64,000 bases of DNA, from the NCBI RefSeq assembly GCF_943181415.1, contig NZ_CALPBZ010000001.1:496001-560000 (forward strand). The letters are read 5' to 3'. The notes beneath the pieces are model-generated. The model saw only the letters and a list, made by a program, of their open reading frames with translations. It was not told the DNA's origin and did not search any database. A program made the translations under genes and the position numbers. Of the stretch, positions 10,441-18,463 are shown piece after piece. This DNA is from Microbacterium sp. Marseille-Q6648. Its GTDB lineage: Bacteria > Actinomycetota > Actinomycetes > Actinomycetales > Microbacteriaceae. Within the stretch, counting starts at the first letter, position 1. Each line of letters begins with the position of its first letter.

Positions 10441-12462
10441 ATGGTCACTGCCATCACAGCCACGAACGTCGACGCGACCGCGGTGAACACGATCGGCTGG
10501 CTGTCCTCCGGCGAATGGTCGATCGTCGTTCCGGTCTACCAGCGTCAGTATCGCTGGGACATCGGGGCGTGCGAGCAGCTCCTGGCGGACATCCGGGCCG
10601 TGGCGGACCTGGATGATCGCCACATGCACTTCATCGGCTCGGTGCTCTCATCCGTGTCGGCGCGCGGTGACGAACTCGTGCTGATCGACGGGCAGCAGCG
10701 CATCACGACCCTCATGCTGCTGGTCGCAGCGCTCCACCACACCGTGCGGGACCGGCATCCGGATCTCGGGACGGATCTCGAGCGCGTCCTGGTCCGCGCC
10801 GCCGACGGCGCTCGAACGAAGCTCCGGCCTCACCCTGCGTGGGCGGAGGTGTTCGAGAGGGTGGTGCTCACACCGCCGTCCGGCCACGCCGCCTCCCGAC
10901 TGTCGCGCTTCGACGACAACTACGCGTTCTTCCGCAGCCAGATCTCGTCGGAGGAGGCTCCGCGCATCTGGCGTGGACTGCAGAAGCTCGAGCACGTCGC
11001 CATCACCCTGGGGCCAGGGGCCAACGCGCAGCAGATCTTCGAGAGCTTGAACTCGACCGGCGAGCCGTTGCGCGACCACGAGCTGATCCACAACTACGTG
11101 CTGATGGGACTCTCGCACGCCGAACAGCGTGAGGTCGAGGAGGAGTACTGGCTTCCGATCGAGCGGAACACCGGCGAGGCCATCGCCGCGTTCTGGCGTC
11201 AGTACCTGGTCATGCGCACCGGACGCGAAGCGCCGGACGACGGCGGACGCGGCGTCTACGACGCGTTCCGCGCCGAGTTCCCTCGCCTGGAGTGGGCGGA
11301 TCTGCGCGAGCTCGCCACGCAATGGCGCGACTTCTCCGAGGTCTACCGGACGCTGCTCGATCCGAGCAGCGCGACCGATGACGAGGTGTCGCGCGACCTG
11401 GCCCACCTGAACGAGTTCGGCAGCGGGATGTACCCGCTCACCATGCGGGTGTACCGCGATCACGTGGCCGGCACGCTGGATCACGCCCGGCTGCGCGAGA
11501 CTCTCGCCACGGTGCAGTCTCTGCTGGTGCGCCGGGCGGTGGTCGGGGTCCGCAGCGATCGGCTGGCCGCACGCCTGTGCCGGGCCGCCGGGGACGGGCA
11601 CGACGCCCTCGTGCAGGCGGTCGCCCGCATCACTCCCTCCGACGACCGGGTTCGCGTCGCGCTCAAGTACTCCGAGCTGCCGCACGCGTCCTTCGTGCTC
11701 CACCGGCTGTCGGGGGCCCCCGCCGACGCGGATGTCGAGATCGATCACATCGTTCCCCTCGCGCCCGCCGACACGTGGAGCGGCGATGGGGACCGGCCGT
11801 GGTCGGCCTACTCCGATGACGAGCAGAACAGCCATCGCGCCCTCGCGCAGACCCTCGGGAACCTCGTCCTCCTCGAAGCGGATCTCGCCGAGCGCGCCTT
11901 CGACGAGAGCTTCCCGGCCAAGCGGCGGCATTATGCGCGCAGCGGACTCGCGCTCACACGCGAGCTCGCCGAGCGGGAATCCTGGGGTACGGCGGCCATC
12001 GCCACGCGCTCGGACCGGCTCACCGAGGAGTTCATCCGGATCTGGCCGCGGCCGGGCGACGCGCCCATCGACGACGATGGGCTCACCCCGATCCTCGACG
12101 CGGTGCGACGCCGTGGCTGGCCGCGCGGGTGGCAGCGCGAGTGGTCCTACGTGGAGTACTGCGGTGAGCACTGGGAAGTGCCGGACGTGAGGTACCTCTT
12201 CAACCGCGTCTTCAAGCGGCTGTGGTCGGACTCCCGTGAGCACGTCCAGGCGTACAGCCGCCGCCGCGGCGGACCGGTGTACACCGAGCAGTCGTGGAAC
12301 GGTCAGTGGGACCGCCTCGACGAGGAGACGTTCCTGTACATGGGCTGGGACTCGAGCTACATGCTGGGGGCCGTGCAGGGGGTCCTCGACGAGGCGGGTC
12401 TGGCGCCGGAGGTGTTCGTGAAGTACTCCTACATCGGCGAGGCCATGCAGGAGCGTGCGTAG
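10441..12462 (+). CDS. DUF262/DUF1524 GmrSD-like nuclease, putative type IV restriction or anti-phage protein
   Basis: A 673-residue protein. The N-terminal DUF262 (ParB-like) domain carries VPVYQRQYRW (about residue 30) and the DGQQRITTL motif (about 81), used by GmrS-type proteins for NTP binding and hydrolysis. The DUF1524 domain has an HNH/His-Me-finger core, EIDHIVPLAP (about 433) with NLVLLE (about 473). About 130 further residues (540-673), rich in Trp and Tyr, match nothing I recognise. GmrSD-type enzymes cut modified (for example glucosylated) phage DNA, so defence is the likely role. It stands alone, and its TAG stop overlaps the 3' end of the convergent tRNA. GTG 10393 is an alternative start. 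Confidence 0.85.
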   Translation: MVTAITATNVDATAVNTIGWLSSGEWSIVVPVYQRQYRWDIGACEQLLADIRAVADLDDRHMHFIGSVLSSVSARGDELVLIDGQQRITTLMLLVAALHHTVRDRHPDLGTDLERVLVRAADGARTKLRPHPAWAEVFERVVLTPPSGHAASRLSRFDDNYAFFRSQISSEEAPRIWRGLQKLEHVAITLGPGANAQQIFESLNSTGEPLRDHELIHNYVLMGLSHAEQREVEEEYWLPIERNTGEAIAAFWRQYLVMRTGREAPDDGGRGVYDAFRAEFPRLEWADLRELATQWRDFSEVYRTLLDPSSATDDEVSRDLAHLNEFGSGMYPLTMRVYRDHVAGTLDHARLRETLATVQSLLVRRAVVGVRSDRLAARLCRAAGDGHDALVQAVARITPSDDRVRVALKYSELPHASFVLHRLSGAPADADVEIDHIVPLAPADTWSGDGDRPWSAYSDDEQNSHRALAQTLGNLVLLEADLAERAFDESFPAKRRHYARSGLALTRELAERESWGTAAIATRSDRLTEEFIRIWPRPGDAPIDDDGLTPILDAVRRRGWPRGWQREWSYVEYCGEHWEVPDVRYLFNRVFKRLWSDSREHVQAYSRRRGGPVYTEQSWNGQWDRLDEETFLYMGWDSSYMLGAVQGVLDEAGLAPEVFVKYSYIGEAMQERA

Positions 12463-12533
12463 GGCGGGTGGGACTTGAACCCACGATCGTCGGGTTATGA
12501 GCCCGCTGCCTTGACCAGCTTGGCCACCGCCCC
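12460..12533 (-). tRNA. tRNA with CAT anticodon (Met, possibly Ile2)
   Basis: The reverse complement folds as a cloverleaf with acceptor GGGGCGG/CCGCCCT (G1-U72 wobble), a short D stem GCC/GGC, anticodon loop CTCATAA and a T arm GTGGG-TTCAAGT-CCCAC. No CCA is encoded. The anticodon stem has a G27-A43 mismatch at its top. CAT anticodons serve elongator Met, initiator Met or lysidine-modified Ile2. The lack of three G-C pairs in the anticodon stem argues against initiator, and the sequence alone does not separate Met from Ile2. Confidence 0.88.
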
Positions 12534-12576
12534 TCCCCCACGAGCCTAAAGCACGCGCGGGGCTGACTCCGCAGCC

Positions 12577-13662
12577 TCAGCGCTTGTCGAGGTCGTCCAC
12601 TTCGGGGTCGCGCACAGGCGGCTCCGGCCATACCTTCGCGACCGCCTCGGTGACGCGGATGGACCCCGTCGTCGGGTGGGCGACCTCCGTGCCGGAGCTG
12701 CCTCGCACGATCGGGATCTCCTGGCTGTCGCTGATCACCTGCGGGTGGTAGCGGGCCAGCTGCAGCACGCCCCACACCGCCACCGCGCCGACGATTCCGA
12801 AGGCGATATACGCCCAAAGCGGCGCTCCCGAGGCCTCGCCCAGCACGAGCAGGCCGATGAGGATCGCGACCATGGGGTCGATGACCGTGAGCCCCGCGAT
12901 GACGAGGTCCGGGGGCCCGGACGAGTACGCCGTCTGCACGAAGTAGGCGCCGAGCACCGTCCCGATCACCAGTGCGGCGAGACAGAGGAGAGTCAGCCAC
13001 TCGAAGTCGCCGGCTTGGATGCGCTTGATGACGACCTTGGCCAGCGTCGCGACGAAACCGTAGATGACACCCGCAGCCATGATGTAGAAGAGCGCGCCCA
13101 TGCGCCGACGCAACCACGCCCAGAGACCGCTGAAGACGATCGCGACGGCAGCCAGGAGGATCAGGATCGTGATCAGCTGCGCGTTGGACACCGGCTTCTC
13201 GGTGGCGAAGGCCGCCGCGATGGTGACGAACACGAAGATGCCGCCGACGCATGCCGCGATCGCGATGAGCGATCGACGCGTCGGCGAATGACCGCTGATG
13301 CGGGCGTTCAGCAGCGTCGTGACGACCAGGGCGATCGCCCCGAGCGGCTGCACGACGATGAGGGGCGCGAAGGTGAGGGCCGCGAGCTGGCACACGATGG
13401 CCACGGCGAGCATCACCGTGCCGATCACCCAGGACGGTCGCGAGAGCAATCGCAGCAGCTGCGAGCGGCTCAGCCCCTGACTCGCGACGGAGCCGCTGAG
13501 CTGCTCGACCTTGACGACCCCGCGATGCTGGTACTGCGCGCCGAAGGACATGAAGATCGCGCCCAGGAGTGCGAGAGGGATCCCGATGAGGATGCCGGGA
13601 TTCTGGAAGGCGCCGACGAGCTGGTCGCCCACCTCTTCGAGCTCGTTCGCCGTCCACACCAC
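12577..13662 (-). CDS. DMT/EamA-like multi-pass membrane transporter
   Basis: A 361-residue protein with about nine to ten hydrophobic helices and a hydrophilic 50-residue C-terminal tail. The overall pattern (short helices, Gly-rich turns such as VQPLGAIALVVTTLLNAR and IDPMVAILIGLLVLGE) fits the drug/metabolite transporter superfamily. It resembles the NIPA-like branch, some of which move Mg2+. Substrate is not evident. It starts at GTG (13662 or the adjacent GTG 13659) and diverges from def. Confidence 0.75.
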   Translation of the reverse strand: MVWTANELEEVGDQLVGAFQNPGILIGIPLALLGAIFMSFGAQYQHRGVVKVEQLSGSVASQGLSRSQLLRLLSRPSWVIGTVMLAVAIVCQLAALTFAPLIVVQPLGAIALVVTTLLNARISGHSPTRRSLIAIAACVGGIFVFVTIAAAFATEKPVSNAQLITILILLAAVAIVFSGLWAWLRRRMGALFYIMAAGVIYGFVATLAKVVIKRIQAGDFEWLTLLCLAALVIGTVLGAYFVQTAYSSGPPDLVIAGLTVIDPMVAILIGLLVLGEASGAPLWAYIAFGIVGAVAVWGVLQLARYHPQVISDSQEIPIVRGSSGTEVAHPTTGSIRVTEAVAKVWPEPPVRDPEVDDLDKR

Positions 13663-13705
13663 GACAGAAACCCTAACGGCCGGAGCCCCTCGATAGGCTC
13701 AAGGC

Positions 13706-14272
13706 GTGGCCGTTCTTCCGATTCGCATCATGGGCGATCCCGTGCTCCATTCCCCCGCTTCGCCTGTCGCCGAGATCACCGATGACATACGCACGCTCGT
13801 CCAGGACATGTTCGAGACGATGGATGCCGCGCCCGGCGTCGGTCTGGCCGCGCCCCAGGTGGGAGTCGGCCTGCGGATCTTCACCTACTCCTATCCCGAC
13901 GACGACGGTGCCCCGTGGCGGGGGGTGGTCGTCAACCCCGAGTTGTGGATGCGTCCGTTCGAGCCCGGCGAACCCGACCCGGACGACGAGTCGGAGGGCT
14001 GTCTGTCCTTCCCCGGCGAGCGGTTTCCCCTGCGCCGCTCCGACAAGGTCGTCGTGATCGGGACCGACCTCGAAGGCGCCCCCGTCCGGCTGGAGGTGGA
14101 CGGCTGGCGGGCCCGGATCCTGCAGCACGAGTTCGACCATCTCGACGGTGTGCTGTACATCGACCGGATCGGCGACGGTGAGTGGAAGACCGCTCAGAAG
14201 ATCGCGCGCAAGCGCGGCTGGGGTCGCCCCGGACACGCGTGGACGCCAGGAGTCGACGACATCGACGCCTGA
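13706..14272 (+). CDS. def: Peptide deformylase
   Basis: A 188-residue metalloenzyme that removes the formyl group from nascent proteins. All three family motifs are present: GVGLAAPQVG (44-53), EGCLSFPG with the metal ligand Cys99, and HEFDH with metal ligands His141 and His145 and catalytic Glu142. It starts with GTG at 13706 and is convergent with the secreted protein gene, with only 15 nt between the stops. Confidence 0.95.
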   Translation: MAVLPIRIMGDPVLHSPASPVAEITDDIRTLVQDMFETMDAAPGVGLAAPQVGVGLRIFTYSYPDDDGAPWRGVVVNPELWMRPFEPGEPDPDDESEGCLSFPGERFPLRRSDKVVVIGTDLEGAPVRLEVDGWRARILQHEFDHLDGVLYIDRIGDGEWKTAQKIARKRGWGRPGHAWTPGVDDIDA

Positions 14273-14287
14273 CGTCCACGTGAGGGC

Positions 14288-15532
14288 TCAGCGCGTGGCG
14301 CGGTAGAGCGTCCCCATGTTCGTGCCGAAGTAGAACACGCCGTCCTTCACTGCCACGCTGCTCGCAGCGCCGCGCATCTCGCTGGTGATCTCGCCATTGT
14401 GCCAGGTGTGGAACCAGTTGGGCACAGGGATGTCGACGTTCATCACCGGAGCCCACGAGACGCCGTCCTTGGACGAGTAGAGGGTGTCATCGGTCGTGGT
14501 GCCCGAGGCGCGCACGAGCGCGTAGATCGTGGATCCGTCGACATAGAAGTCGCTGATCACGCCGCGGACGGTGCCGAGCGTCGCCGACTGCGTGCTCGGC
14601 TTGCCCTTGGCCGCGGTGTCGTACACGAACACGCTGTTGTTGATCGACTTGCCTACGATCTTGGTTCCGAACGCGACGACGGTGTGTGCGTCGTGGATGC
14701 CCGCTGCAACGCTGGTCGGCAGGGTGACGGTCGACCACGAGCCGCGGGAGTAGACGTCCAGCACCTTGTTGCGGATGCCGTTCTGGTCGACCACGGTCGC
14801 CGACGCGTACACCTTGCCGCCGATCACGGCGAGCCAGTAGTACCGGTCGAAGTCGTTGCTGCCGACCGCCGACGACCGGGTCTTCGCGATCGTCCACGTC
14901 TTGCCGCCGTCCGAGGACTTCTTGATCGCGGCGAGATACGGAGCCTTGCCGTATACGGCGGGATCGGGGTTGACGATGCTGCCCGCCAGGAAGATCTCGC
15001 TCCCGGCCACCGCGACATCGAAGACGTGGATGAACGGCGTCGCCGCCGCGTAGGCCCAGGCGCCGCCGGCGTTGCCCGCGAAGCCCGCGTTCGAGGTCCA
15101 CCCCACCTTGGGGTCGACGTCGCCGGTGTAGACGCTGCCGCCGTACACGCGGAGCGCGTCGAGCTCCTCGCCGTTGACTGTCAGGTGGTGGGTCTGGGCT
15201 CCGGAGGTGAGACTGTGGGAGTTCAGCGCGATGGGACCGATGTTGTCGTCGTAGCTGCCCCAGCTCGAATAGAGCTGATCGCCCGCGATGGCGAGGTCGT
15301 GCAGCGACCGGTTCCAGTGGTCGGCGAGTGCGGCCGCGTCGGTGTTGGTCGCGAAGAGGGTGCCCGAGACGGTCGGGACGGGAGCGGGAGACGGAGCGGG
15401 CTGGGTCTGACCGCTGCCGCCCTTGCCGCCGCCGCCGCCGGGCTTGGCTGCCCAGGCCGGCGCGGCGGGTCCGAGGACGAGCGCGGTGATTGCGAGTGCT
15501 GCGAGGGAGGGGATGAGGGGGGTGTGCTTCAC
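14288..15532 (-). CDS. Secreted beta-propeller-like protein of unknown function
   Basis: A 414-residue protein starting at GTG 15532 with a clear signal peptide (VKHTPLIPS, then a Leu/Ala-rich core ending PAWA before AKPGGGG). A Gly/Pro linker (about 30-55) is followed by repeated beta-strand units with Ser/Asp-box-like phrases such as SSDGGKTW and SSKDGVSWAPV, typical of sialidase or BNR-type propellers. No catalytic residues are recognised. It is probably exported and may bind cell-surface or extracellular sugars. The upstream strong terminator isolates it from the tRNA-Asn. Confidence 0.7.
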   Translation of the reverse strand: MKHTPLIPSLAALAITALVLGPAAPAWAAKPGGGGGKGGSGQTQPAPSPAPVPTVSGTLFATNTDAAALADHWNRSLHDLAIAGDQLYSSWGSYDDNIGPIALNSHSLTSGAQTHHLTVNGEELDALRVYGGSVYTGDVDPKVGWTSNAGFAGNAGGAWAYAAATPFIHVFDVAVAGSEIFLAGSIVNPDPAVYGKAPYLAAIKKSSDGGKTWTIAKTRSSAVGSNDFDRYYWLAVIGGKVYASATVVDQNGIRNKVLDVYSRGSWSTVTLPTSVAAGIHDAHTVVAFGTKIVGKSINNSVFVYDTAAKGKPSTQSATLGTVRGVISDFYVDGSTIYALVRASGTTTDDTLYSSKDGVSWAPVMNVDIPVPNWFHTWHNGEITSEMRGAASSVAVKDGVFYFGTNMGTLYRATR

Positions 15533-15607
15533 GTGATCAGCATGGCGAACGCCGAGATCACGTGTCTGTAGGTCGTTCGGGGGACACACCACCCGCCGTC
15601 GATGCAC

Positions 15608-15640
15608 GAAAAAGGCCCCGAGGGTGGAGCCTCGGGGCCT
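15608..15640 (-). terminator. Intrinsic terminator after tRNA-Asn
   Basis: An 11-bp perfect stem (AGGCCCCGAGG with complement, 15613-15623/15630-15640) with a 6-nt loop. On the minus strand it is followed by a run of five T, so it ends the tRNA-Asn transcript before the secreted-protein gene. Confidence 0.85.
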
Positions 15641-15642
15641 CG

Positions 15643-15715
15643 CTCCCCCACTTGGACTCGAACCAAGAACCTATCGGTTAACAGCCGATTGCTCTGCCAA
15701 TTGAGCTATGGAGGA
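15643..15715 (-). tRNA. tRNA-Asn (anticodon GTT)
   Basis: The reverse complement forms a complete cloverleaf: acceptor TCCTCCA/TGGGGGA, D arm TAGCTCAATTGG, anticodon loop CTGTTAA, and T arm CTTGG-TTCGAGT-CCAAG. Discriminator G; no encoded CCA. Confidence 0.95.
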
Positions 15716-15778
15716 ATGTCCGCGCTCTCGCGCGGGCAACCACACCATATTAGCAAAGCTCCAGGGGTGGTCTGTACG

Positions 15779-16567
15779 TCACGACGCGATCAGACGGTGG
15801 TCGCCCTCGGCCCCGGGGGTCCACAGCAGGTCGCTCGTGCCGTGCCCGTAGGCCACCATGTTGCCCTTGCGGAGGACGAGGACGTCAGCGTCGAGCTCAC
15901 CCACGACCTCGACGTCGTTGGTGACGACGAACGCCGACATCGCCGATTCCGACCGGCGTCGCAGGATCGCCTCGCGCGCGGCCCGGCGCACCTCGATGTC
16001 GAGATTCGCGAACGGTTCATCGGCCACGAGCAGCCGTGGCTGCAGGACCAGCGCCCGCGCGAGCGCGACGCGCTGTCGCATTCCCGCGCTCAGTTCGTAC
16101 GGGTACTTGGCCGCGCTGCCCAGCGGCAGCATGAGCTCGTCGAGGAGTGCGGCCACGCGAATGGCGAGAGCACGCTGATTGACCCGCCGATCGCGCCCCG
16201 TGATGGGTTCGGCGATGACCTCCGACACCGTCAGCCTGGCGGGCAGTCTAGCGCCGGCGGACTGGGGCAGATACCCCGTCGCGTAGGTCAGGTAGCGGTG
16301 ACGACGCCCGGGGTGACGCACCGACACGCCTTCCACCGTCGCATCCCCGCCCACGACGGCGAGACCGTCCTCGGCTGCGCCGGCGAGGACGGCTGCCAGA
16401 GTGGACTTGCCGGATCCGGTGGGGCCGAACACCGCGAGTGCGGACGCGTGGGGAAGGACGAATGTCACACCGTCGATGACGCGCTGTACGGGCCCCCGGC
16501 GGGGCGTGCGGGCTATCGAGAGGTCGTCGGCCCGGATGGCCACTTCGGCGTCGCGTCGTCGGGGCAT
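15779..16567 (-). CDS. ABC transporter ATP-binding protein
   Basis: A 262-residue nucleotide-binding domain with Walker A GPTGSGKST, a signature LSAGMRQRVALARAL (slightly off the LSGGQ consensus) and Walker B LLVADEP. No permease or substrate-binding gene lies beside it, so the transported substrate is unknown. It may work in translation or DNA-related ATPase roles instead. It lies 51 nt downstream of dnaG on the same strand and is probably the last gene of the dusB-dgt-dnaG transcript. Confidence 0.85.
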   Translation of the reverse strand: MPRRRDAEVAIRADDLSIARTPRRGPVQRVIDGVTFVLPHASALAVFGPTGSGKSTLAAVLAGAAEDGLAVVGGDATVEGVSVRHPGRRHRYLTYATGYLPQSAGARLPARLTVSEVIAEPITGRDRRVNQRALAIRVAALLDELMLPLGSAAKYPYELSAGMRQRVALARALVLQPRLLVADEPFANLDIEVRRAAREAILRRRSESAMSAFVVTNDVEVVGELDADVLVLRKGNMVAYGHGTSDLLWTPGAEGDHRLIAS

Positions 16568-16618
16568 GTCCTCATCCTGCCCTGGGCCCGGCCCCGGCGC
16601 CAGCCGGGCTCGTCGTGC

Positions 16619-18463
16619 TCAGCCGTCGGTGGTGATGCGCTGACGCTCCACGTCCACCTCGCGCAGGCGCAGACGGATCCGCCGCCCCTCTTCGGATTGG
16701 GGGGCGACGCGCTGGACGGCGCCGAGGAGTTCGGACTTCTCCCGGTCGAGTCCCCTCACCAGGATCCGTCGGGCCAGATCCGTGGCTGAGGCCACGGCGG
16801 CGGCGTCGGTCAGCGCCGGGAAATCCGCGGCGAGCAGCTGGCCGGCGAGGGAGCGATAGGGCTCACGCACGGTTCCCACCGCGTCTGCGGCCCATCCGGG
16901 CCGGTCGCGGTCGGTGGCCGCCTGCACGGCCTGGCGAACGGCCTCCAGCGCAGGATGCCGGAACGGCTGCGCGAGCGAGCGTGACACCAATTCGGGGTCC
17001 AGCCGATGGCCGAACTGCAGGAAGCCCATGAGCGCGTCCCGCTCCAGCGCGATCTCGGCCGTGCGCGGCAGTGACGCGATGGTGACCCGCGTCGCCGGTT
17101 CTCCGGGGGCGGGCTCAGCCGTCGCGGCCGCATCCTGGTGCCGGCCGCCGCGGCCCGCCTGTTCGACCTCGCGACGCACGTCCTCGGTGTCCATGCCGAG
17201 ACGGCGTGCCAGGACGCGGACGTACTCCGGCTGCAGCAGAGGGTCCCGCAGATCGGCGACGACGGGTGCGGCGGCGCGCAGCGCGCCGACCCGGCCCTCG
17301 ACGCTGGCGAGGTCGTACCCCGAGATGCGCTGATCGAGGACGAATTCCACCATGGGGACCTTCTTCTCGACGAGCGCGCGGACCGCACCGTCACCGCGTC
17401 CGAGCCGCAGGTCGCACGGGTCGAGGCCCTCCGGTCCGGTGGCTACGTACGTCTGCGCGTTGAAGCGCTTGGCGTCGGCGAACGCGCGCAGGGCCGCTTT
17501 CTGCCCCGCGGCGTCGGGATCGAACGTGAAGACGACCTCGCCGGCGGTCGTGTCATCGCCCATCACGCGGCGGAGCACCGTGATGTGGTCGGCCCCGAAG
17601 GCCGTTCCGCACGTGGCGACGGCCGTCGTGACACCGGCCAGGTGGCACGCCATCACGTCGGTGTAGCCCTCGACGACCACGACGCGATGCTCGCGCGAGA
17701 TGTCGCGTTTGGCGAGGTCGAGCCCGTAGAGCACCTGGGCCTTCTTGTAGATCGTCGTCTCAGGGGTGTTGAGGTACTTGGGCCCGTTGTCGTCGTCGTA
17801 GAGACGACGCGCGCCGAAGCCGATCACCTGGCCCGTGACGTCGCGGATGGGCCACACCAGTCGGCCGCGGAATCGGTCGTAGACACCGCGCTGTCCCTGC
17901 GAGAGCAGGCCGGCCGTGGTTTGCTCCTCGTCGCTGAAGCCCTGCGCCCGCAGCGCCTGGTGCAGGGACGACCAGCCCTTGGGCGCGTAGCCGACGCCGA
18001 AGTGCGCGGCGGCCCCGGCGTCGAAGCCCCGCTCGCCCAGGAAGCGCCGTGCCGCGTCCGCCTCGGGCGACGACAGTCGTCCGCGGAAGTACTCCGCGGC
18101 AGCCGCGTTGGCCGCGTACAGTCGTGCGCGGCCCGTGGTCTCGGGCGCCGCGGCGCCGTCTTCGTAGTGCAGCGCGAAGCCGATCCGACCGGCTAGGCGC
18201 TCCACCGCCTCGGTGAAGGACACGTGGTCCATGCGCCGCAGGAACGAGTAGACATCGCCGGACTCGCCGCAGCCGAAGCAGTGGTAGAAGCCTGCCTGCG
18301 GTCGGACGTTGAAGCTGGGGCTCCGCTCGTCGTGAAACGGACACAGGCCCTTCATCGAGCCGACTCCGGCAGATTTGAGCGCGACGCGTTCGCCGATAAT
18401 GTCGGCGATGTTGGTGCGCGCCTTCACCTCGTCGACGTCGGCTTGGCGGATGCGGCCTGCCAT
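16619..18463 (-). CDS. dnaG: DNA primase
   Basis: A 614-residue primase that makes RNA primers at the replication fork. The CHC2 zinc finger is at the N-terminus (Cys41, His44, Cys62, Cys65; CPFHDE and HCFGCG), followed by the catalytic core and a TOPRIM domain (VVVVEGYTDVMA near 265, FDPDAAGQ). The C-terminal third is the helicase-interacting region. ATG 18463 coincides with the last base of dgt, so the two genes are translationally coupled. Confidence 0.96.
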   Translation of the reverse strand: MAGRIRQADVDEVKARTNIADIIGERVALKSAGVGSMKGLCPFHDERSPSFNVRPQAGFYHCFGCGESGDVYSFLRRMDHVSFTEAVERLAGRIGFALHYEDGAAAPETTGRARLYAANAAAAEYFRGRLSSPEADAARRFLGERGFDAGAAAHFGVGYAPKGWSSLHQALRAQGFSDEEQTTAGLLSQGQRGVYDRFRGRLVWPIRDVTGQVIGFGARRLYDDDNGPKYLNTPETTIYKKAQVLYGLDLAKRDISREHRVVVVEGYTDVMACHLAGVTTAVATCGTAFGADHITVLRRVMGDDTTAGEVVFTFDPDAAGQKAALRAFADAKRFNAQTYVATGPEGLDPCDLRLGRGDGAVRALVEKKVPMVEFVLDQRISGYDLASVEGRVGALRAAAPVVADLRDPLLQPEYVRVLARRLGMDTEDVRREVEQAGRGGRHQDAAATAEPAPGEPATRVTIASLPRTAEIALERDALMGFLQFGHRLDPELVSRSLAQPFRHPALEAVRQAVQAATDRDRPGWAADAVGTVREPYRSLAGQLLAADFPALTDAAAVASATDLARRILVRGLDREKSELLGAVQRVAPQSEEGRRIRLRLREVDVERQRITTDG

